From: Nitrospiraceae bacterium
GTDB lineage: Bacteria > Nitrospirota > Thermodesulfovibrionia > Thermodesulfovibrionales > Dissulfurispiraceae
Direction of reading: 5' to 3'
Assembly: GCA_012517735.1 (NCBI GenBank)
Contig: JAAYUK010000075.1
Location: forward strand, 20,955-84,954
Length of the DNA: 64,000 nt
Shown: positions 42,720 to 51,935 of the stretch, piece after piece
How the letters are laid out: every line of letters starts with the position of its first letter
How positions within the stretch are numbered: the stretch's first letter is position 1
Position numbers and translations under genes: made by a program
Notes under the pieces: generated by a model
Told to the model about the DNA's origin: nothing
The model's input: the letters and a program-made list of their open reading frames with translations, nothing else
Database searches by the model: none

Positions 42720-43115
42720 TTATACCGCTTGGGAAGCGGTTCTGGCAAGCACGACCGTGGCGGTCGCGTAATGCTTTTCGTGGGACATCGAGACAAGGAG
42801 TTCATGACCGGCAAGGATGTCCCGAAACGGTCCGGAAACCCGGATGCGCGGCAATCCCGAAATATCGTTGGTGATCTCGATGTCGGTCAGATTCGGCGCC
42901 CCGTCGGCAGGAGCGCGAAGCGGTGTCAACGCCTTGATAGCCGACTCCTTCGCCGCGAAACGCGCGGCGAAATGCGGATACGGATTTCTCCGTTCCATGC
43001 AGTATGCACGTTCCGCCGGCGTAAAAACGCGACTGAGAAAGTGGTCGCCCCATCGATCAACTGCATCCGCGATGCGCCGAATCTCGACGATATCAGTGCC
43101 GAGGCCGACAATCAT
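42720..43115 (-). CDS. acpS: Holo-acyl-carrier-protein synthase
   Basis: A 131-residue Acp[10 protein letters not shown] at the start (metal Asp), [11 protein letters not shown] (metal Glu) and [11 protein letters not shown] near the end. It attaches 4'-phosphopantetheine to apo-ACP. It overlaps the pdxJ stop through ATGA, the common pdxJ-acpS arrangement. Confidence 0.95.
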   Translation of the reverse strand: MIVGLGTDIVEIRRIADAVDRWGDHFLSRVFTPAERAYCMERRNPYPHFAARFAAKESAIKALTPLRAPADGAPNLTDIEITNDISGLPRIRVSGPFRDILAGHELLVSMSHEKHYATATVVLARTASQAV

Positions 43116-43828
43116 GTGTGATGCTCGATCAGGGCCTTCATGTCGCGAACAGCACGCTCAATCCCGACCATGACCGCGCGCGAGATAATGCTGTGACCAA
43201 TATAGAGTCCCCGCAGGCCGGGAATGGCGGCAACCGGTTTCACATTCTGATAATTGAGACCGTGCCCGGCGTTGACCGTCAGGCCGATGCGCTCCGCATA
43301 CAGCACGGAATCGATCACCCTTTTCAGTTCACGCTGCTGACTTCCGCCGCGGGCATCGGCATACCGTCCGGTATGTATTTCGACCATGTCGGCGCCAAGC
43401 TCTTTCGCACTATCAATCGCTTCCGTTTCCGGATTGATAAACAGGCTGACACGGATGCCGCCGCCCTGCAGCCTCGCTATGGTCTGCTTCAGCTGCTTCC
43501 GGTTGCCCGCAACATCCAGGCCTCCCTCGGTCGTCAGCTCCTGCCGCTTTTCGGGCACCAGCGTGGTAAGCTCAGGCTTCAGCTGCAGGGCGATCTCCAC
43601 CATTTCGGGGGTTGCCGCCATCTCGAGGTTGAATTCGCAATGCACTGTCTCCCGCAGGATGCGGACATCCCGGTCATTCACATGCCGGCGGTCTTCCCGC
43701 AGATGTGCGGTTATTCCGTCTGCACCGCCAAGAATCGCCAGGTTCGCAGCTGCAACCGGATCCGGCTCAGCGCCGCGTCGTGCCTGACGCACCGTGGCAA
43801 CATGATCGATGTTCACCCCTAAAATCAT
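43112..43828 (-). CDS. pdxJ: Pyridoxine 5'-phosphate synthase PdxJ
   Basis: A 238-residue Pdx[18 protein letters not shown] at the start, [15 protein letters not shown], and NAGHGLNY followed by the GHSIISRAV phosphate loop near the end. It condenses 1-deoxyxylulose 5-phosphate with aminoacetone phosphate to make vitamin B6. A GGAGGG site lies upstream of ATG 43828. Confidence 0.96.
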   Translation of the reverse strand: MILGVNIDHVATVRQARRGAEPDPVAAANLAILGGADGITAHLREDRRHVNDRDVRILRETVHCEFNLEMAATPEMVEIALQLKPELTTLVPEKRQELTTEGGLDVAGNRKQLKQTIARLQGGGIRVSLFINPETEAIDSAKELGADMVEIHTGRYADARGGSQQRELKRVIDSVLYAERIGLTVNAGHGLNYQNVKPVAAIPGLRGLYIGHSIISRAVMVGIERAVRDMKALIEHHT

Positions 43829-43920
43829 ACGACAGCACCCTCCTTTTTTCGGTTATCAGCACGCTGCCCGGTCAGCATCCCCGAATGAAGCATGCCTCAC
43901 CACTATCCATTCCCCTATGG

Positions 43921-45621
43921 TTAATCCGGATCGTTCACTTTACCAAGAGTGCCCGGTTTCGTGCCAGCACGAAAGACCGTGACTCCTTTCAGTCGCCTCT
44001 CATAAGCAAGAAGGAATGCCTTTCGCACGGTATCCCTGGTGGCACGATGCGGCAGGTTTATCGTCTTGGCGACGGCATTGTCCGTATACTCCTGAAATGC
44101 CGCCTGCATCTCGACATGCGCGATATAACTGATTTCATGAGCCGTCATGAAAAGCCGCCGGAACCGGGACGGGACCGATCGCTGTCCCCGTACCGAACCA
44201 TGTCTCATCACGCACTCCATCAGCTTGTCGGAGTAAAAGCCCTCCCGGCGGGCCGTCTCGATGAAATGCCGGTTCACCTCGATCTGTTCCTCATCCAGCA
44301 CCCTGCGCTTGAACGCAAGCAGATACAGCGGCTCGATGCCGCTGGAACAACCCGCGATCAGCGAAATCGTTCCGGTCGGAGCAATGCTCGTCAACGTTGC
44401 ATTGCGGCGAGGCGGTACCCCCGTGCGCTCATACACCGATCCGGTAAAAAACGAAAACGGCCCGCGCTCCTGCGCCAGTTCCTCAGAGACATGCTGTGCC
44501 GATTTCTGGATGAATCCCATGATACGCCGTGCTTTGGCGCATGCCTCAGGGCTGTCATAGGGAATGCCGAGCATGATCAGCGCATCCGCCCATCCCATGA
44601 CGCCAAGGCCGATCTTCCGGGTTCCCTTGTGCATCTGTTCTATTTCACGAAGCGGATAGCAATTGGCGTCAATGGCATTGTCGAGCATTCGTACTGCAAC
44701 GGCGATATCATCGCCGAGCGACATATAGTCGAACGATCCGTCACGAACATATGCAGCAAGGTTCAGCGATCCGAGAATGCAGGCCTCGTAGGGCAGCAGC
44801 GGCTGTTCTCCGCAGGGATTCGTCGATTCGTAGTCGCCGAGATGCGGGGTTGGATTCTGTTCGTTCATGCGGTCGATAAAAACAATGCCCGGGTCTCCGC
44901 ACATCCATGCGCTCTCGACCAGTTCATCAAAAACCAGGGAGGCACGCAACGACTTACCGGGCAGGCCGGTTCGCGGGTTGATCAGAGAGTATTCGCCATC
45001 CTGCCTGACAGCCTCCATGAAGGCATCCGTCACGGCAACGGAAACGTTGAAGTTCAGCAGTTCCGCCGGATCGCGCTTGAGTCTGATAAAATCAAGGATA
45101 TCGGGATGATCGACTCGGAGAATCCCCATGTGCGCGCCGCGTCGGGCCCCACCCTGCTTTATGACCTCTGCAGCTGCATTGTATATCTTCATGAACGACA
45201 CCGGCCCTGCAGCCACTCCGCCGGATGGAGTGACCGGATCGGCTGCGGGACGGAGCCGCGAAAACGAAAAGCCGGTTCCTCCTCCGCTCTGCAGGATCAC
45301 GGCTGCGTTTTTGAGCGTCTCAAAAATGGATGGCATGCTGTCCTCAATCGGCAGGACAAAGCATGCCGCCAGTTGCCCGCCCGGCAATCCTGCATGCATG
45401 AGCGCAGGAGAGTTCGGCAGGAAACGGAGCGATGAGAGCAACTGGTAGAAGCGCTCCCGATACAGCTCTTCGCGTCCGTGATATCGTTCCTCCACTGCGG
45501 CAAACGCCCGTGCGATACGGCGAAACATCTCGTCCGGCGTTTCCACAACACGTCCCTCATCATCTTTTTTCAGATAACGGGCACTCAGGACTGCCAGCGC
45601 ATTGTCCGAAAACTTCGCCAC
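43921..45621 (-). CDS. nrdJ: Adenosylcobalamin-dependent (class II) ribonucleotide reductase
   Basis: 566 residues from GTG 45621. It has the N-terminal active Cys87 (LAACFVLP), finger-loop NPCGEQPLLP with Cys270 and Glu272, and Cys281 in YEACILGSLNL. The C-terminus ends soon after EYTDNAVAKTINLPH with no CXXC-type redox tail. Class II enzymes make dNTPs with B12, without oxygen, fitting an anaerobe. Lack of the swinging Cys arm is odd, unless another protein regenerates the disulfide. Confidence 0.92.
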   Translation of the reverse strand: MAKFSDNALAVLSARYLKKDDEGRVVETPDEMFRRIARAFAAVEERYHGREELYRERFYQLLSSLRFLPNSPALMHAGLPGGQLAACFVLPIEDSMPSIFETLKNAAVILQSGGGTGFSFSRLRPAADPVTPSGGVAAGPVSFMKIYNAAAEVIKQGGARRGAHMGILRVDHPDILDFIRLKRDPAELLNFNVSVAVTDAFMEAVRQDGEYSLINPRTGLPGKSLRASLVFDELVESAWMCGDPGIVFIDRMNEQNPTPHLGDYESTNPCGEQPLLPYEACILGSLNLAAYVRDGSFDYMSLGDDIAVAVRMLDNAIDANCYPLREIEQMHKGTRKIGLGVMGWADALIMLGIPYDSPEACAKARRIMGFIQKSAQHVSEELAQERGPFSFFTGSVYERTGVPPRRNATLTSIAPTGTISLIAGCSSGIEPLYLLAFKRRVLDEEQIEVNRHFIETARREGFYSDKLMECVMRHGSVRGQRSVPSRFRRLFMTAHEISYIAHVEMQAAFQEYTDNAVAKTINLPHRATRDTVRKAFLLAYERRLKGVTVFRAGTKPGTLGKVNDPD

Positions 45622-45643
45622 GGCCCCTCCTCACGCTAAGCTG

Positions 45644-45672
45644 AGTATAACGCTGAAAGTCCTCTTTTACAA
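45644..45672 (-). promoter_or_regulatory. Promoter of the class II RNR gene
   Basis: TTGTAA (45667-45672) and TATACT (45644-45649) are exactly 17 bp apart, about 23 bp upstream of the GTG. A cobalamin riboswitch is not visible in the short leader. Confidence 0.6.
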
Positions 45673-45803
45673 CAGGCCGGACAGTTGCCGGCAAGAGGCG
45701 TGCAGTGCAGGTCAGAAAACTGTTGTTTTTATGGCCAGCATAAGCAATAATTATATCATCCATTTATTTCACAAGTTCATCCCATATATTTTGGAGGTGT
45801 GCG

Positions 45804-47429
45804 TTGGCGCTACTGGCAAATCAGAAGATCGGAACCAGACTCATGCTCGGCTTCATTTTTCTTGCTGTCCTTGTCGCCGGAGTCGGAATATTCGGCCTGA
45901 CACAGATGGCTTCCATCAAAAACAGCCTCGACGACATTTACGGCAACCGCTACCAGAAGATCGACCTGGCCACCACCATTCAGGAGCGTTTCTACCGGAC
46001 CCAGCTCGGGTTTCGCGATGCTGTCATGGCGTCTGACCAGGCAACCGTGAACAAGGAACTTGACAAAATGGCCGACAACGCAAAAACCGTCACCGAAAAC
46101 CTCGAAAAACTCTCCAAGTCCATGGTGTCGGAAGAAGGCAAGGCGCTCCTCTACAAATTTGCCGATGTCCGTGCCGCCTATTCCAAGGAGCGCGGCAAGC
46201 TGGTCGAGCATCTGAAAGCCGGAAGGCAGAAAGAAGCGCGCGAAGGACTCCCGGTTCTCATCCCGCACATGCAGGCATACAACAACGCGATCGAGAACAT
46301 CCAGAAGTTCCAGGAGCAGCACATGAAAAAGGCGGTTGAACAGGCTGAGGAGAACTATGCCCGCTCCCGCTGGATTGTTATCGCCGCTGCGATTGCAGGA
46401 TTCATCCTCGCCGTTGTCTTCGGCATGCTGCTCACCCGGAGCATTACCCGTCCGCTCAAGGATGCCGTTACGGTCTCCGAACAGGTTGCCGCTGGCGATC
46501 TGACCGTGAAAATCGATACCTCTTCACAAGACGAGACCGGCATGCTCCTTCGGTCGCTGAACGAAATGACGCAGAAACTGAAGGCAATGATCAGCGAAAT
46601 CCAGCTTGCATCCCAGAGCGTGGCATCCGGCAGCGACGAACTGAGCGCCAGTTCAGAAGAGATCACCCGGACGATGAATGAACAGTCAACGCGGGCGACA
46701 CAGATAGCCACATCGGCGGAGGAGATGTCGCAAACCGTGCTTGATGTGGCAAAAAATGCTTCTACCATCGCGACAACGTCGGTCGAGACCGGCGAGATCG
46801 CGCGCAAGGGAGCCGCTATTGTACAGAGTTCAGCCCGTGAGTCACAAATGATTGCGGAGACCGTGCAGCGATCCACGGGCGTCATGCAGACGCTTGGACA
46901 GAAGTCTCAGCAGATCGGTGAGATCATCGGGGTCATCAACGATATCGCCGATCAGACCAACCTGCTCGCCCTGAACGCAGCCATTGAAGCCGCTCGGGCA
47001 GGCGAGCAGGGCAGAGGCTTTGCGGTTGTTGCCGACGAAGTGAGAAAGCTGGCGGAACGGACCGGCAAGGCGACCGCCGAGATTGGCGAGATGATCCGCT
47101 CGATCCAGACAGAAGTAAACGGTGCCATCGGAGCCATGGAAGAGACGAACACGAAAGTCGAGGCGGGACTTCGTTACTCAACCGAAGCTGGTGAGCAGCT
47201 TTCGCATATCGTACAGAGTGTTGATGCGCTCCAGAACATGGTGCAGCAGATAGCCTCGGCAACCGAAGAAATGTCGTCAACGTCCGAGATGATCAGCGGC
47301 GACATTCAGGGAATAGCCAGCGGCGCAAAGGAAATTTCATCAGGCTCCGACCAGATCGCCCAGTCTTCATCGGAACTGGCGCGCCTCTCCGGTCAGCTCC
47401 GCAATATCGTCGCCCAATTCAAGGTATAA
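45804..47429 (+). CDS. Methyl-accepting chemotaxis protein
   Basis: 541 residues from TTG 45804 (GGAGG six bases upstream). One membrane helix at 11-33, a periplasmic four-helix-bundle sensor to about 190, a second helix, a HAMP domain ([10 protein letters not shown], ~212-265) and a signalling hairpin with [19 protein letters not shown]. The C-terminus (NIVAQFKV) has no CheR-tethering pentapeptide. It would sense small ligands for taxis, perhaps linked to twitching in a bacterium with pilT. The ligand is unknown. Confidence 0.92.
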   Translation: MALLANQKIGTRLMLGFIFLAVLVAGVGIFGLTQMASIKNSLDDIYGNRYQKIDLATTIQERFYRTQLGFRDAVMASDQATVNKELDKMADNAKTVTENLEKLSKSMVSEEGKALLYKFADVRAAYSKERGKLVEHLKAGRQKEAREGLPVLIPHMQAYNNAIENIQKFQEQHMKKAVEQAEENYARSRWIVIAAAIAGFILAVVFGMLLTRSITRPLKDAVTVSEQVAAGDLTVKIDTSSQDETGMLLRSLNEMTQKLKAMISEIQLASQSVASGSDELSASSEEITRTMNEQSTRATQIATSAEEMSQTVLDVAKNASTIATTSVETGEIARKGAAIVQSSARESQMIAETVQRSTGVMQTLGQKSQQIGEIIGVINDIADQTNLLALNAAIEAARAGEQGRGFAVVADEVRKLAERTGKATAEIGEMIRSIQTEVNGAIGAMEETNTKVEAGLRYSTEAGEQLSHIVQSVDALQNMVQQIASATEEMSSTSEMISGDIQGIASGAKEISSGSDQIAQSSSELARLSGQLRNIVAQFKV

Positions 47430-47438
47430 TGCCTCAAG

Positions 47439-47477
47439 GGACGAGACCCGGGGAGGCTGCCTCCCCGGGTCTCGTCC
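47439..47477. terminator. Perfect 18-bp stem-loop after the chemoreceptor gene
   Basis: An 18-bp perfect inverted repeat (47439-47456 and 47460-47477) with a three-base loop lies between two convergent genes. It is very GC-rich and lacks a T-run, so it may be a bidirectional terminator or 3'-end stabiliser. Confidence 0.75.
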
Positions 47478-47483
47478 GCAGTC

Positions 47484-48530
47484 TTACTTCTCTACAATCC
47501 TGCTCCGAAGCTCCGCAGTAACCGCACCGATCGGCACGACTGTCTCGACGCGGAGTGGAATGCGCTGGTCATCATCGGAAAGCCAGATGTAAATATCGCC
47601 TTTTTTGCTGAACAATCCCTCCGTCTCGACCAGAGGCCGGATAACAATGGTATCGAAGGTTCCGATATCGGGAACCGTTATCGATTCTTTCCGCAGTACA
47701 TCGACGCCGATCCGCGCAAATGCGCCACTGTCGAAAACATCGACTCCCACCTTCTTCCCGACTTCCAGGGGCTGTATCCTGACATGATAAAACGCTGACA
47801 GAATGTCCCAGATGCCTGCGGAAGTCAAATCGTGCTCACTCCGGATATTGCGCGTCTCATGAACGAACGAAATTTTCTTTGTCTCATAATCGAACCTCGT
47901 CTCCTTCGTTCCGCGCTTTTTTCCTTCATGTTGTTTGAAACGGAAAAAAACCGGCTGTCCATGCAGCAGGATACTCTGGGCGAAATCATCGACCGTATAA
48001 AAGGCGGAGATAATCCCTGCCGAACGCGCCTTGGAGAGGAATGTCACCGACCCCTCACCGCGAAACGCCTCCAGTTCGGCTTTCCCCACAAACACGCCGG
48101 ACCAGTAGAGGTCATATTTCAGCAGTTCGCGGCGAACGGGGAGGATCTCTCGCCCCGCATCCCTGCCGGGTCCGGAAAGTGCCCCGCCACCACCGGTCTC
48201 CGCGCTGCCGGAACCGGCGCCGTGGCCGGCAGAAGCAAAAACGCTCCGCTGCATGCTCTCCGCACGTTTTTCGGCGGCTATGGGCTTATCTGCCGCAATC
48301 AGTTCTCTCTCTTGAGGTTTCGCCGGAACAGTTATCTGAGCGAGCGGCTTTGCCGGCGGGGAATGCGGCTCAACAATGGTGACGGCAAGCTCCTTTTGCT
48401 GTACGATACTGAAGAGGTCAAGTTCAAACTCAGAGAGGAGTGCAAAAAGCAGCAGGTGCAACGCCACGGAACCCGCCGCAGCTATGAGAACCAGCCTCCT
48501 GAACGAGTACTCTTTATAGTTCGGTGCCAC
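47484..48530 (-). CDS. DUF3108 protein with TonB-like membrane and Pro-rich N-terminus
   Basis: 348 residues. One N-terminal membrane helix (LVLIAAAGSVALHLLLFALL), a Pro/Lys-rich linker (residues 55-115), then a C-terminal DUF3108 domain (residues 135-348), seen in periplasmic proteins often encoded near cell-envelope genes. The N-terminal part looks like TonB's anchor and linker, yet no TonB C-terminal domain is present. Function unknown. It converges on the chemoreceptor gene across the 18-bp stem-loop. Confidence 0.78.
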   Translation of the reverse strand: MAPNYKEYSFRRLVLIAAAGSVALHLLLFALLSEFELDLFSIVQQKELAVTIVEPHSPPAKPLAQITVPAKPQERELIAADKPIAAEKRAESMQRSVFASAGHGAGSGSAETGGGGALSGPGRDAGREILPVRRELLKYDLYWSGVFVGKAELEAFRGEGSVTFLSKARSAGIISAFYTVDDFAQSILLHGQPVFFRFKQHEGKKRGTKETRFDYETKKISFVHETRNIRSEHDLTSAGIWDILSAFYHVRIQPLEVGKKVGVDVFDSGAFARIGVDVLRKESITVPDIGTFDTIVIRPLVETEGLFSKKGDIYIWLSDDDQRIPLRVETVVPIGAVTAELRSRIVEK

Positions 48531-48623
48531 GTTCTGAGATTACCATCTGACGACATAAATAACCACTTCTGATTTTGGTTTTTCTGGTTTTGGCTTCAGG
48601 CCGCCGCTCACCACCCTCACCAG

Positions 48624-48653
48624 TTACCCTGAAATGCTGGAGCTTGCTATACT
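48624..48653 (+). promoter_or_regulatory. Possible promoter of the seven-helix Cys-rich protein gene
   Basis: TTACCC (48624-48629) and TATACT (48648-48653), 18 bp apart, lie 35 bp upstream of the ATG at 48688. Confidence 0.35.
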
Positions 48654-48687
48654 ATTCTCGATACCCAATACAAGTTAGGATTAGTCG

Positions 48688-49596
48688 ATGTCAAAATTTC
48701 CGGATATCCGCACGCTCATGTTCGTCTTTTCGTTCATCTCGCTCATTTTTTTCCTGTCGTTTGTCTTCGTCCTGATAAAACGGAAAACGTACTCCGGATT
48801 TGCTACATGGACGGCATCTCTGTGCGCAAGTTTTTTTGGTATTTTGCTGATCAGTTTGCGGGGGATTGTTCCGGATGCAATCAGTGCCTTCGGAGGTTCC
48901 TCCCTTGTCGTAGTCCTGGTTGCAGGGCTTGCTTACGGCATGCAGCAATTTATCGGTCAGAAGCCGAATAATTTCGGCTATGTCGCAGTCTTTCTTGCTG
49001 CCGCGGGAGCGCTTTGCTATTTTACGATATTTGTGCCAAGCGTCAACGCACGCATCGTCGTCACCGGCGCGGCCATGGCATGCTTCAGCCTCTTCAATGC
49101 TTTTCTGGTATTTCGGGGAATCCCCCGATTGCTGGGCGGACACAACCTTGTCCTGGTTGCCGGCTTTTTGGCCTATGCACTGCTGAATATGATTCGCGCC
49201 ATCCTGGCAGCAGTGGTCGATCCAAAGCTGCACGACTTCATGAATGCGACCCTGACACACAGTATGATCCTCATTCTTATGTCTGGTTTCCATACCGCAA
49301 TCGCGGTTGGATTGCTCATCCTGAATTTTCAAAGAGTTGAAAAGGAACTGCGTGACTCAATGGCAGAGCTGAAAATCCTGCGGGGCATTATTCCTATTTG
49401 CGCAAACTGTAAAAAAGTACGTGACGACAAAGGTTCCTGGGCACAGATCGAAAGCTACATCCGGGATCATTCGGAGGCGGACTTTTCTCACGGTATTTGT
49501 CCGGAATGTGTCTCAAAATTATATCCTGGGTATAAGGGGTGTGACGCCAGTTGCACAACAGGGGAAACATCGGCCAATAACGGCCAAATATCGTAA
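48688..49596 (+). CDS. Seven-helix membrane protein with C-terminal Cys4-type module
   Basis: 302 residues. About seven hydrophobic helices fill residues 8-215, like membrane sensor modules of some signalling proteins. The C-terminal piece, IPICANCKKVRDD then GSWAQIESYI and HGICPECVSKLYP, is a compact CXXC...CXXC motif usually found at the junction or end of histidine kinases and diguanylate cyclases. Here no kinase or cyclase follows. The protein could be a remnant or a stand-alone sensor needing a partner. No SD is strong. Confidence 0.75.
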   Translation: MSKFPDIRTLMFVFSFISLIFFLSFVFVLIKRKTYSGFATWTASLCASFFGILLISLRGIVPDAISAFGGSSLVVVLVAGLAYGMQQFIGQKPNNFGYVAVFLAAAGALCYFTIFVPSVNARIVVTGAAMACFSLFNAFLVFRGIPRLLGGHNLVLVAGFLAYALLNMIRAILAAVVDPKLHDFMNATLTHSMILILMSGFHTAIAVGLLILNFQRVEKELRDSMAELKILRGIIPICANCKKVRDDKGSWAQIESYIRDHSEADFSHGICPECVSKLYPGYKGCDASCTTGETSANNGQIS

Positions 49597-49634
49597 GCCT
49601 CATGGTCTCACCACTTTGCGTTGGGACGATAAAA

Positions 49635-49703
49635 CCCAGAATTGTCATTAGCCCGGCAGGGCAGGCTCGGAGCGATTTGGGTCGAATCCAATGACAATTT
49701 TGA
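49635..49703 (+). repeat. Copy D of dispersed inverted-end element (full)
   Basis: CCCAGAATTGTCATTAGCCC at the left end and AATCCAATGACAATTTTG at the right form inverted ends of a 69-bp unit. It closely matches copy C and lies 7 bp from the 3' end of the tRNA-Ser gene. Confidence 0.85.
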
Positions 49704-49706
49704 GTA

Positions 49707-49799
<93 letters not shown>

Positions 49800-50033
49800 A
49801 GATGCTTGAGATACGGCAGGAAGTTTAGTATAGCATTGCTGAACAGCTTCTGCACACCCCCTTATCGTGAGTTGTTATTCCTTCTCTCGGGAGACTTCCC
49901 GAAATCGGGATGGAGCCGCCAATCGACGGTTTCAAAATGATTATTATTTATCAAGAAGTTAGAAGCCGATTAAACCTTGGCATATCCGTTGCAATCTATG
50001 CAGTCAACAACAGACTGCTCAGGAGGATCAACC

Positions 50034-50459
50034 ATGAAAATAGCTCAAAAAATGATCGTGATCGGAATGGCGGTAGCACTCTTTGCAACCACTGCATGCA
50101 CGCAATATCATGCACAAGGGGCCGGAGGCGGAGCGCTGGTCGGCGGCGCGGCAGGTGCGCTGCTGGACAAGAAAAACCATTGGCGGGGCGGTGTTTATGG
50201 TGCAGGATTGGGAGCATTGCTCGGCGCTACGCTGACCGATGTATCCATGCGGGGGTCCCAGGAAGCTGCTCAGGCGAACCAACCGGTGGTCTATCGCTCG
50301 GATCAGGGCAACTATACATATCGGGCCGACCCTTATTATGACCAGAATGCATCGACCCGTTGCAAAAAGGTTCGGGAGCGGGTATATGAGAACGATCGTC
50401 TTGTCAAGGACCAGGTCAAGGAGGTCTGTGAAGGACAACGGTACGATCGCTCCTACTGA
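50034..50459 (+). CDS. Glycine-zipper envelope lipoprotein
   Basis: 141 residues from ATG 50034 (AGGAGG seven bases upstream). A signal with a lipobox-like FATTAC is followed by a Gly/Ala-rich glycine-zipper pair of helices (GAGGGALVGGAAGALLD and AGLGALLGATL), which usually embeds in or associates with the outer membrane. The C-terminal half is Tyr/Asn-rich with a Cys pair. Resembles 17-kDa antigen and OsmB-type stress lipoproteins. Confidence 0.83.
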   Translation: MKIAQKMIVIGMAVALFATTACTQYHAQGAGGGALVGGAAGALLDKKNHWRGGVYGAGLGALLGATLTDVSMRGSQEAAQANQPVVYRSDQGNYTYRADPYYDQNASTRCKKVRERVYENDRLVKDQVKEVCEGQRYDRSY

Positions 50460-50486
50460 CCAGTGGAAAGAAAGGGCAGGAACGAC

Positions 50487-50813
50487 ATGAGAAGGGTGGT
50501 CAGTAGGGTCGGATTAATCGCCCTCTGCTTCTTCGCCTGCGTTCCTGCCCACGCATTCGATGCCGGCGATCTCGCCGCGTGCGTTCAGGAACAGCAGCAT
50601 GCGCTCCATCAGAATCTGCTTGACGGTAAACTGTCGCTCGCTGAAGCGGATATCATTGCGTACAATCTCAATCGTATCGTCGCCCGTCAGTCGCTGCTGC
50701 AGGCCAATGGAACTCTGTCCGATCGGGAATTGCAGCGACTCAAAACGCTTCTCGATCATAATAGCGCCATGCTTGCCAAACAGCGCTTCTCCGGGGTAAA
50801 GAAACTTTTCTAA
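50487..50813 (+). CDS. Small exported protein of unknown function
   Basis: 108 residues from ATG 50487. It has a signal peptide with cleavage expected after VPAHA, then a helical domain (LAACVQEQQHALHQNLLDGK, ARQSLLQANG). It begins 27 bp after the glycine-zipper gene and is probably cotranscribed. No domain recognised. Confidence 0.75.
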   Translation: MRRVVSRVGLIALCFFACVPAHAFDAGDLAACVQEQQHALHQNLLDGKLSLAEADIIAYNLNRIVARQSLLQANGTLSDRELQRLKTLLDHNSAMLAKQRFSGVKKLF

Positions 50814-50917
50814 ATTGAACAGGGATTTGCAGGAGGCTCCCCTTCCGGTTCGCAGATGGTCCGGCGTTGTGCTACTATACTGCAGTCATTGCATCACTGT
50901 TTGAGGAGAATCGTTGA

Positions 50918-51280
50918 ATGGCACATTTTGTGATGCGCATCATGATCAATGCGCTTGCTATCGCTGCGGCGATCAAGCTGGTCAACGGCATCAGCTTTAC
51001 CGGTGAATGGTGGCAGATCATCGTGATCGGACTCCTTTTCGGGGTAGTGAACACACTGATCAAGCCGGTCGTAACCTTCTTTTCCCTTCCGCTGATTGTG
51101 CTGACGCTCGGCATCTTCACGCTTGTGGTCAATGCACTGATGCTGATGCTCACCGCCTATTTTTCCGGCCCGTTCGGGCTGGGACTGCATGTAGACGGTT
51201 TTTGGCCTGCCCTGTGGGGATCGATCATCGTCAGCCTGGTAAGCATTCTGCTCAGCTGGATTTCCGGAGTACGGCGGTAG
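50918..51280 (+). CDS. YvlD/DUF360-family small membrane protein (phage-holin-like)
   Basis: A 120-residue protein with four membrane helices and the family pattern: NALAIAAAIKLVNGISF, FGVVNTLIKPVVTFFSLPL and VNALMLMLTA. This family is called holin-like by sequence, but the genes are chromosomal and probably not lytic; a role in envelope stress tolerance has been reported for YvlD-type members. No phage genes accompany it. Confidence 0.87.
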   Translation: MAHFVMRIMINALAIAAAIKLVNGISFTGEWWQIIVIGLLFGVVNTLIKPVVTFFSLPLIVLTLGIFTLVVNALMLMLTAYFSGPFGLGLHVDGFWPALWGSIIVSLVSILLSWISGVRR

Positions 51281-51330
51281 GAACGACACGCAAACAGCTC
51301 CGGGCACGGGGAATTCCGCCCGCACTGTGC

Positions 51331-51462
51331 TCAATGTTTCGTTCTTTTCCGGTTCAGCAAAACAGCAGCAAAGATTGTTGCAACGACAGCACCACCCAGC
51401 GTGCTGCGGAGCACAAATGATGAAATTTTGAAGACTGTCTTGACTGTTTTGACGAGCGCCAT
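51331..51462 (-). CDS. 43-residue single-helix membrane protein
   Basis: A 43-residue protein starting inside the tadA stop (TGATG overlap) with GGGAGA upstream. It has a basic N-terminus (MALVKTVKTVFKISS) and a hydrophobic helix (TLGGAVVATIFAAVLL), ending KRTKH. Clear translational coupling suggests it is real; function unknown. Confidence 0.55.
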   Translation of the reverse strand: MALVKTVKTVFKISSFVLRSTLGGAVVATIFAAVLLNRKRTKH

Positions 51463-51935
51463 CAGGAATCTCCCTTTTTTTTCCGCCGGGCCGCGAAGAA
51501 GCGCGAAAGCATGCCCGCGCATTCCTTTTCGCACACACCCGCTGTCAGCGCAACCCGGTGATTCAGCCGCTTGTCGGAAAGAATGGCAAACAGCGTCTGC
51601 GCCCCGCCCTTTGGGTCATGACATCCATACACAACCCGGCCCAGACGCGCATTGACCATGACTCCCGCGCACATGACACACGGCTCCTTGGTCACATAGA
51701 GAGTTGCATCATTCAGTCGCCACCGTTTCAGCCGTTTTGCCACCCGCCTGAGCAGAATCGTTTCGGCATGGCCGGTCGGATCATTATGCGACTCGCGCAC
51801 ATTATGCGCACGGCCAACAACCTTTCCATCAATCACAAGCACAGCCCCGACCGGAACTTCTTCCCTGGCATATGCCTTTTCCGCTTCCCGGAGGGCAAGC
51901 CTTATGAAATGAGCGTCTCTATCCACGCCACCCAT
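51462..51935 (-). CDS. tadA: tRNA-specific adenosine deaminase TadA
   Basis: A 157-residue deaminase that converts A34 to inosine in tRNA-Arg(ACG). Zinc site HAE (in PTGHAETILL) and PCVMC are present, and NVRESHNDPTGH fits the substrate loop. ATG 51935 overlaps hypB by 34 bp; a GTG nine bases later is an alternative. The small membrane-protein gene begins inside its stop codon. Confidence 0.93.
   Translation of the reverse strand: MGGVDRDAHFIRLALREAEKAYAREEVPVGAVLVIDGKVVGRAHNVRESHNDPTGHAETILLRRVAKRLKRWRLNDATLYVTKEPCVMCAGVMVNARLGRVVYGCHDPKGGAQTLFAILSDKRLNHRVALTAGVCEKECAGMLSRFFAARRKKKGDS

Noticed and set aside
43705..45435. Long plus-strand frame (576 codons)
   Set aside because: It mirrors nrdJ and the pdxJ start region.
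45622..45803. Cobalamin riboswitch upstream of the B12-dependent reductase
   Set aside because: The leader is too short after the mapped-looking promoter and lacks the GCCACTG-type core.
50918..51280. Prophage remnant suggested by a holin-like gene
   Set aside because: No other phage gene is near, and the family is chromosomal in many bacteria.
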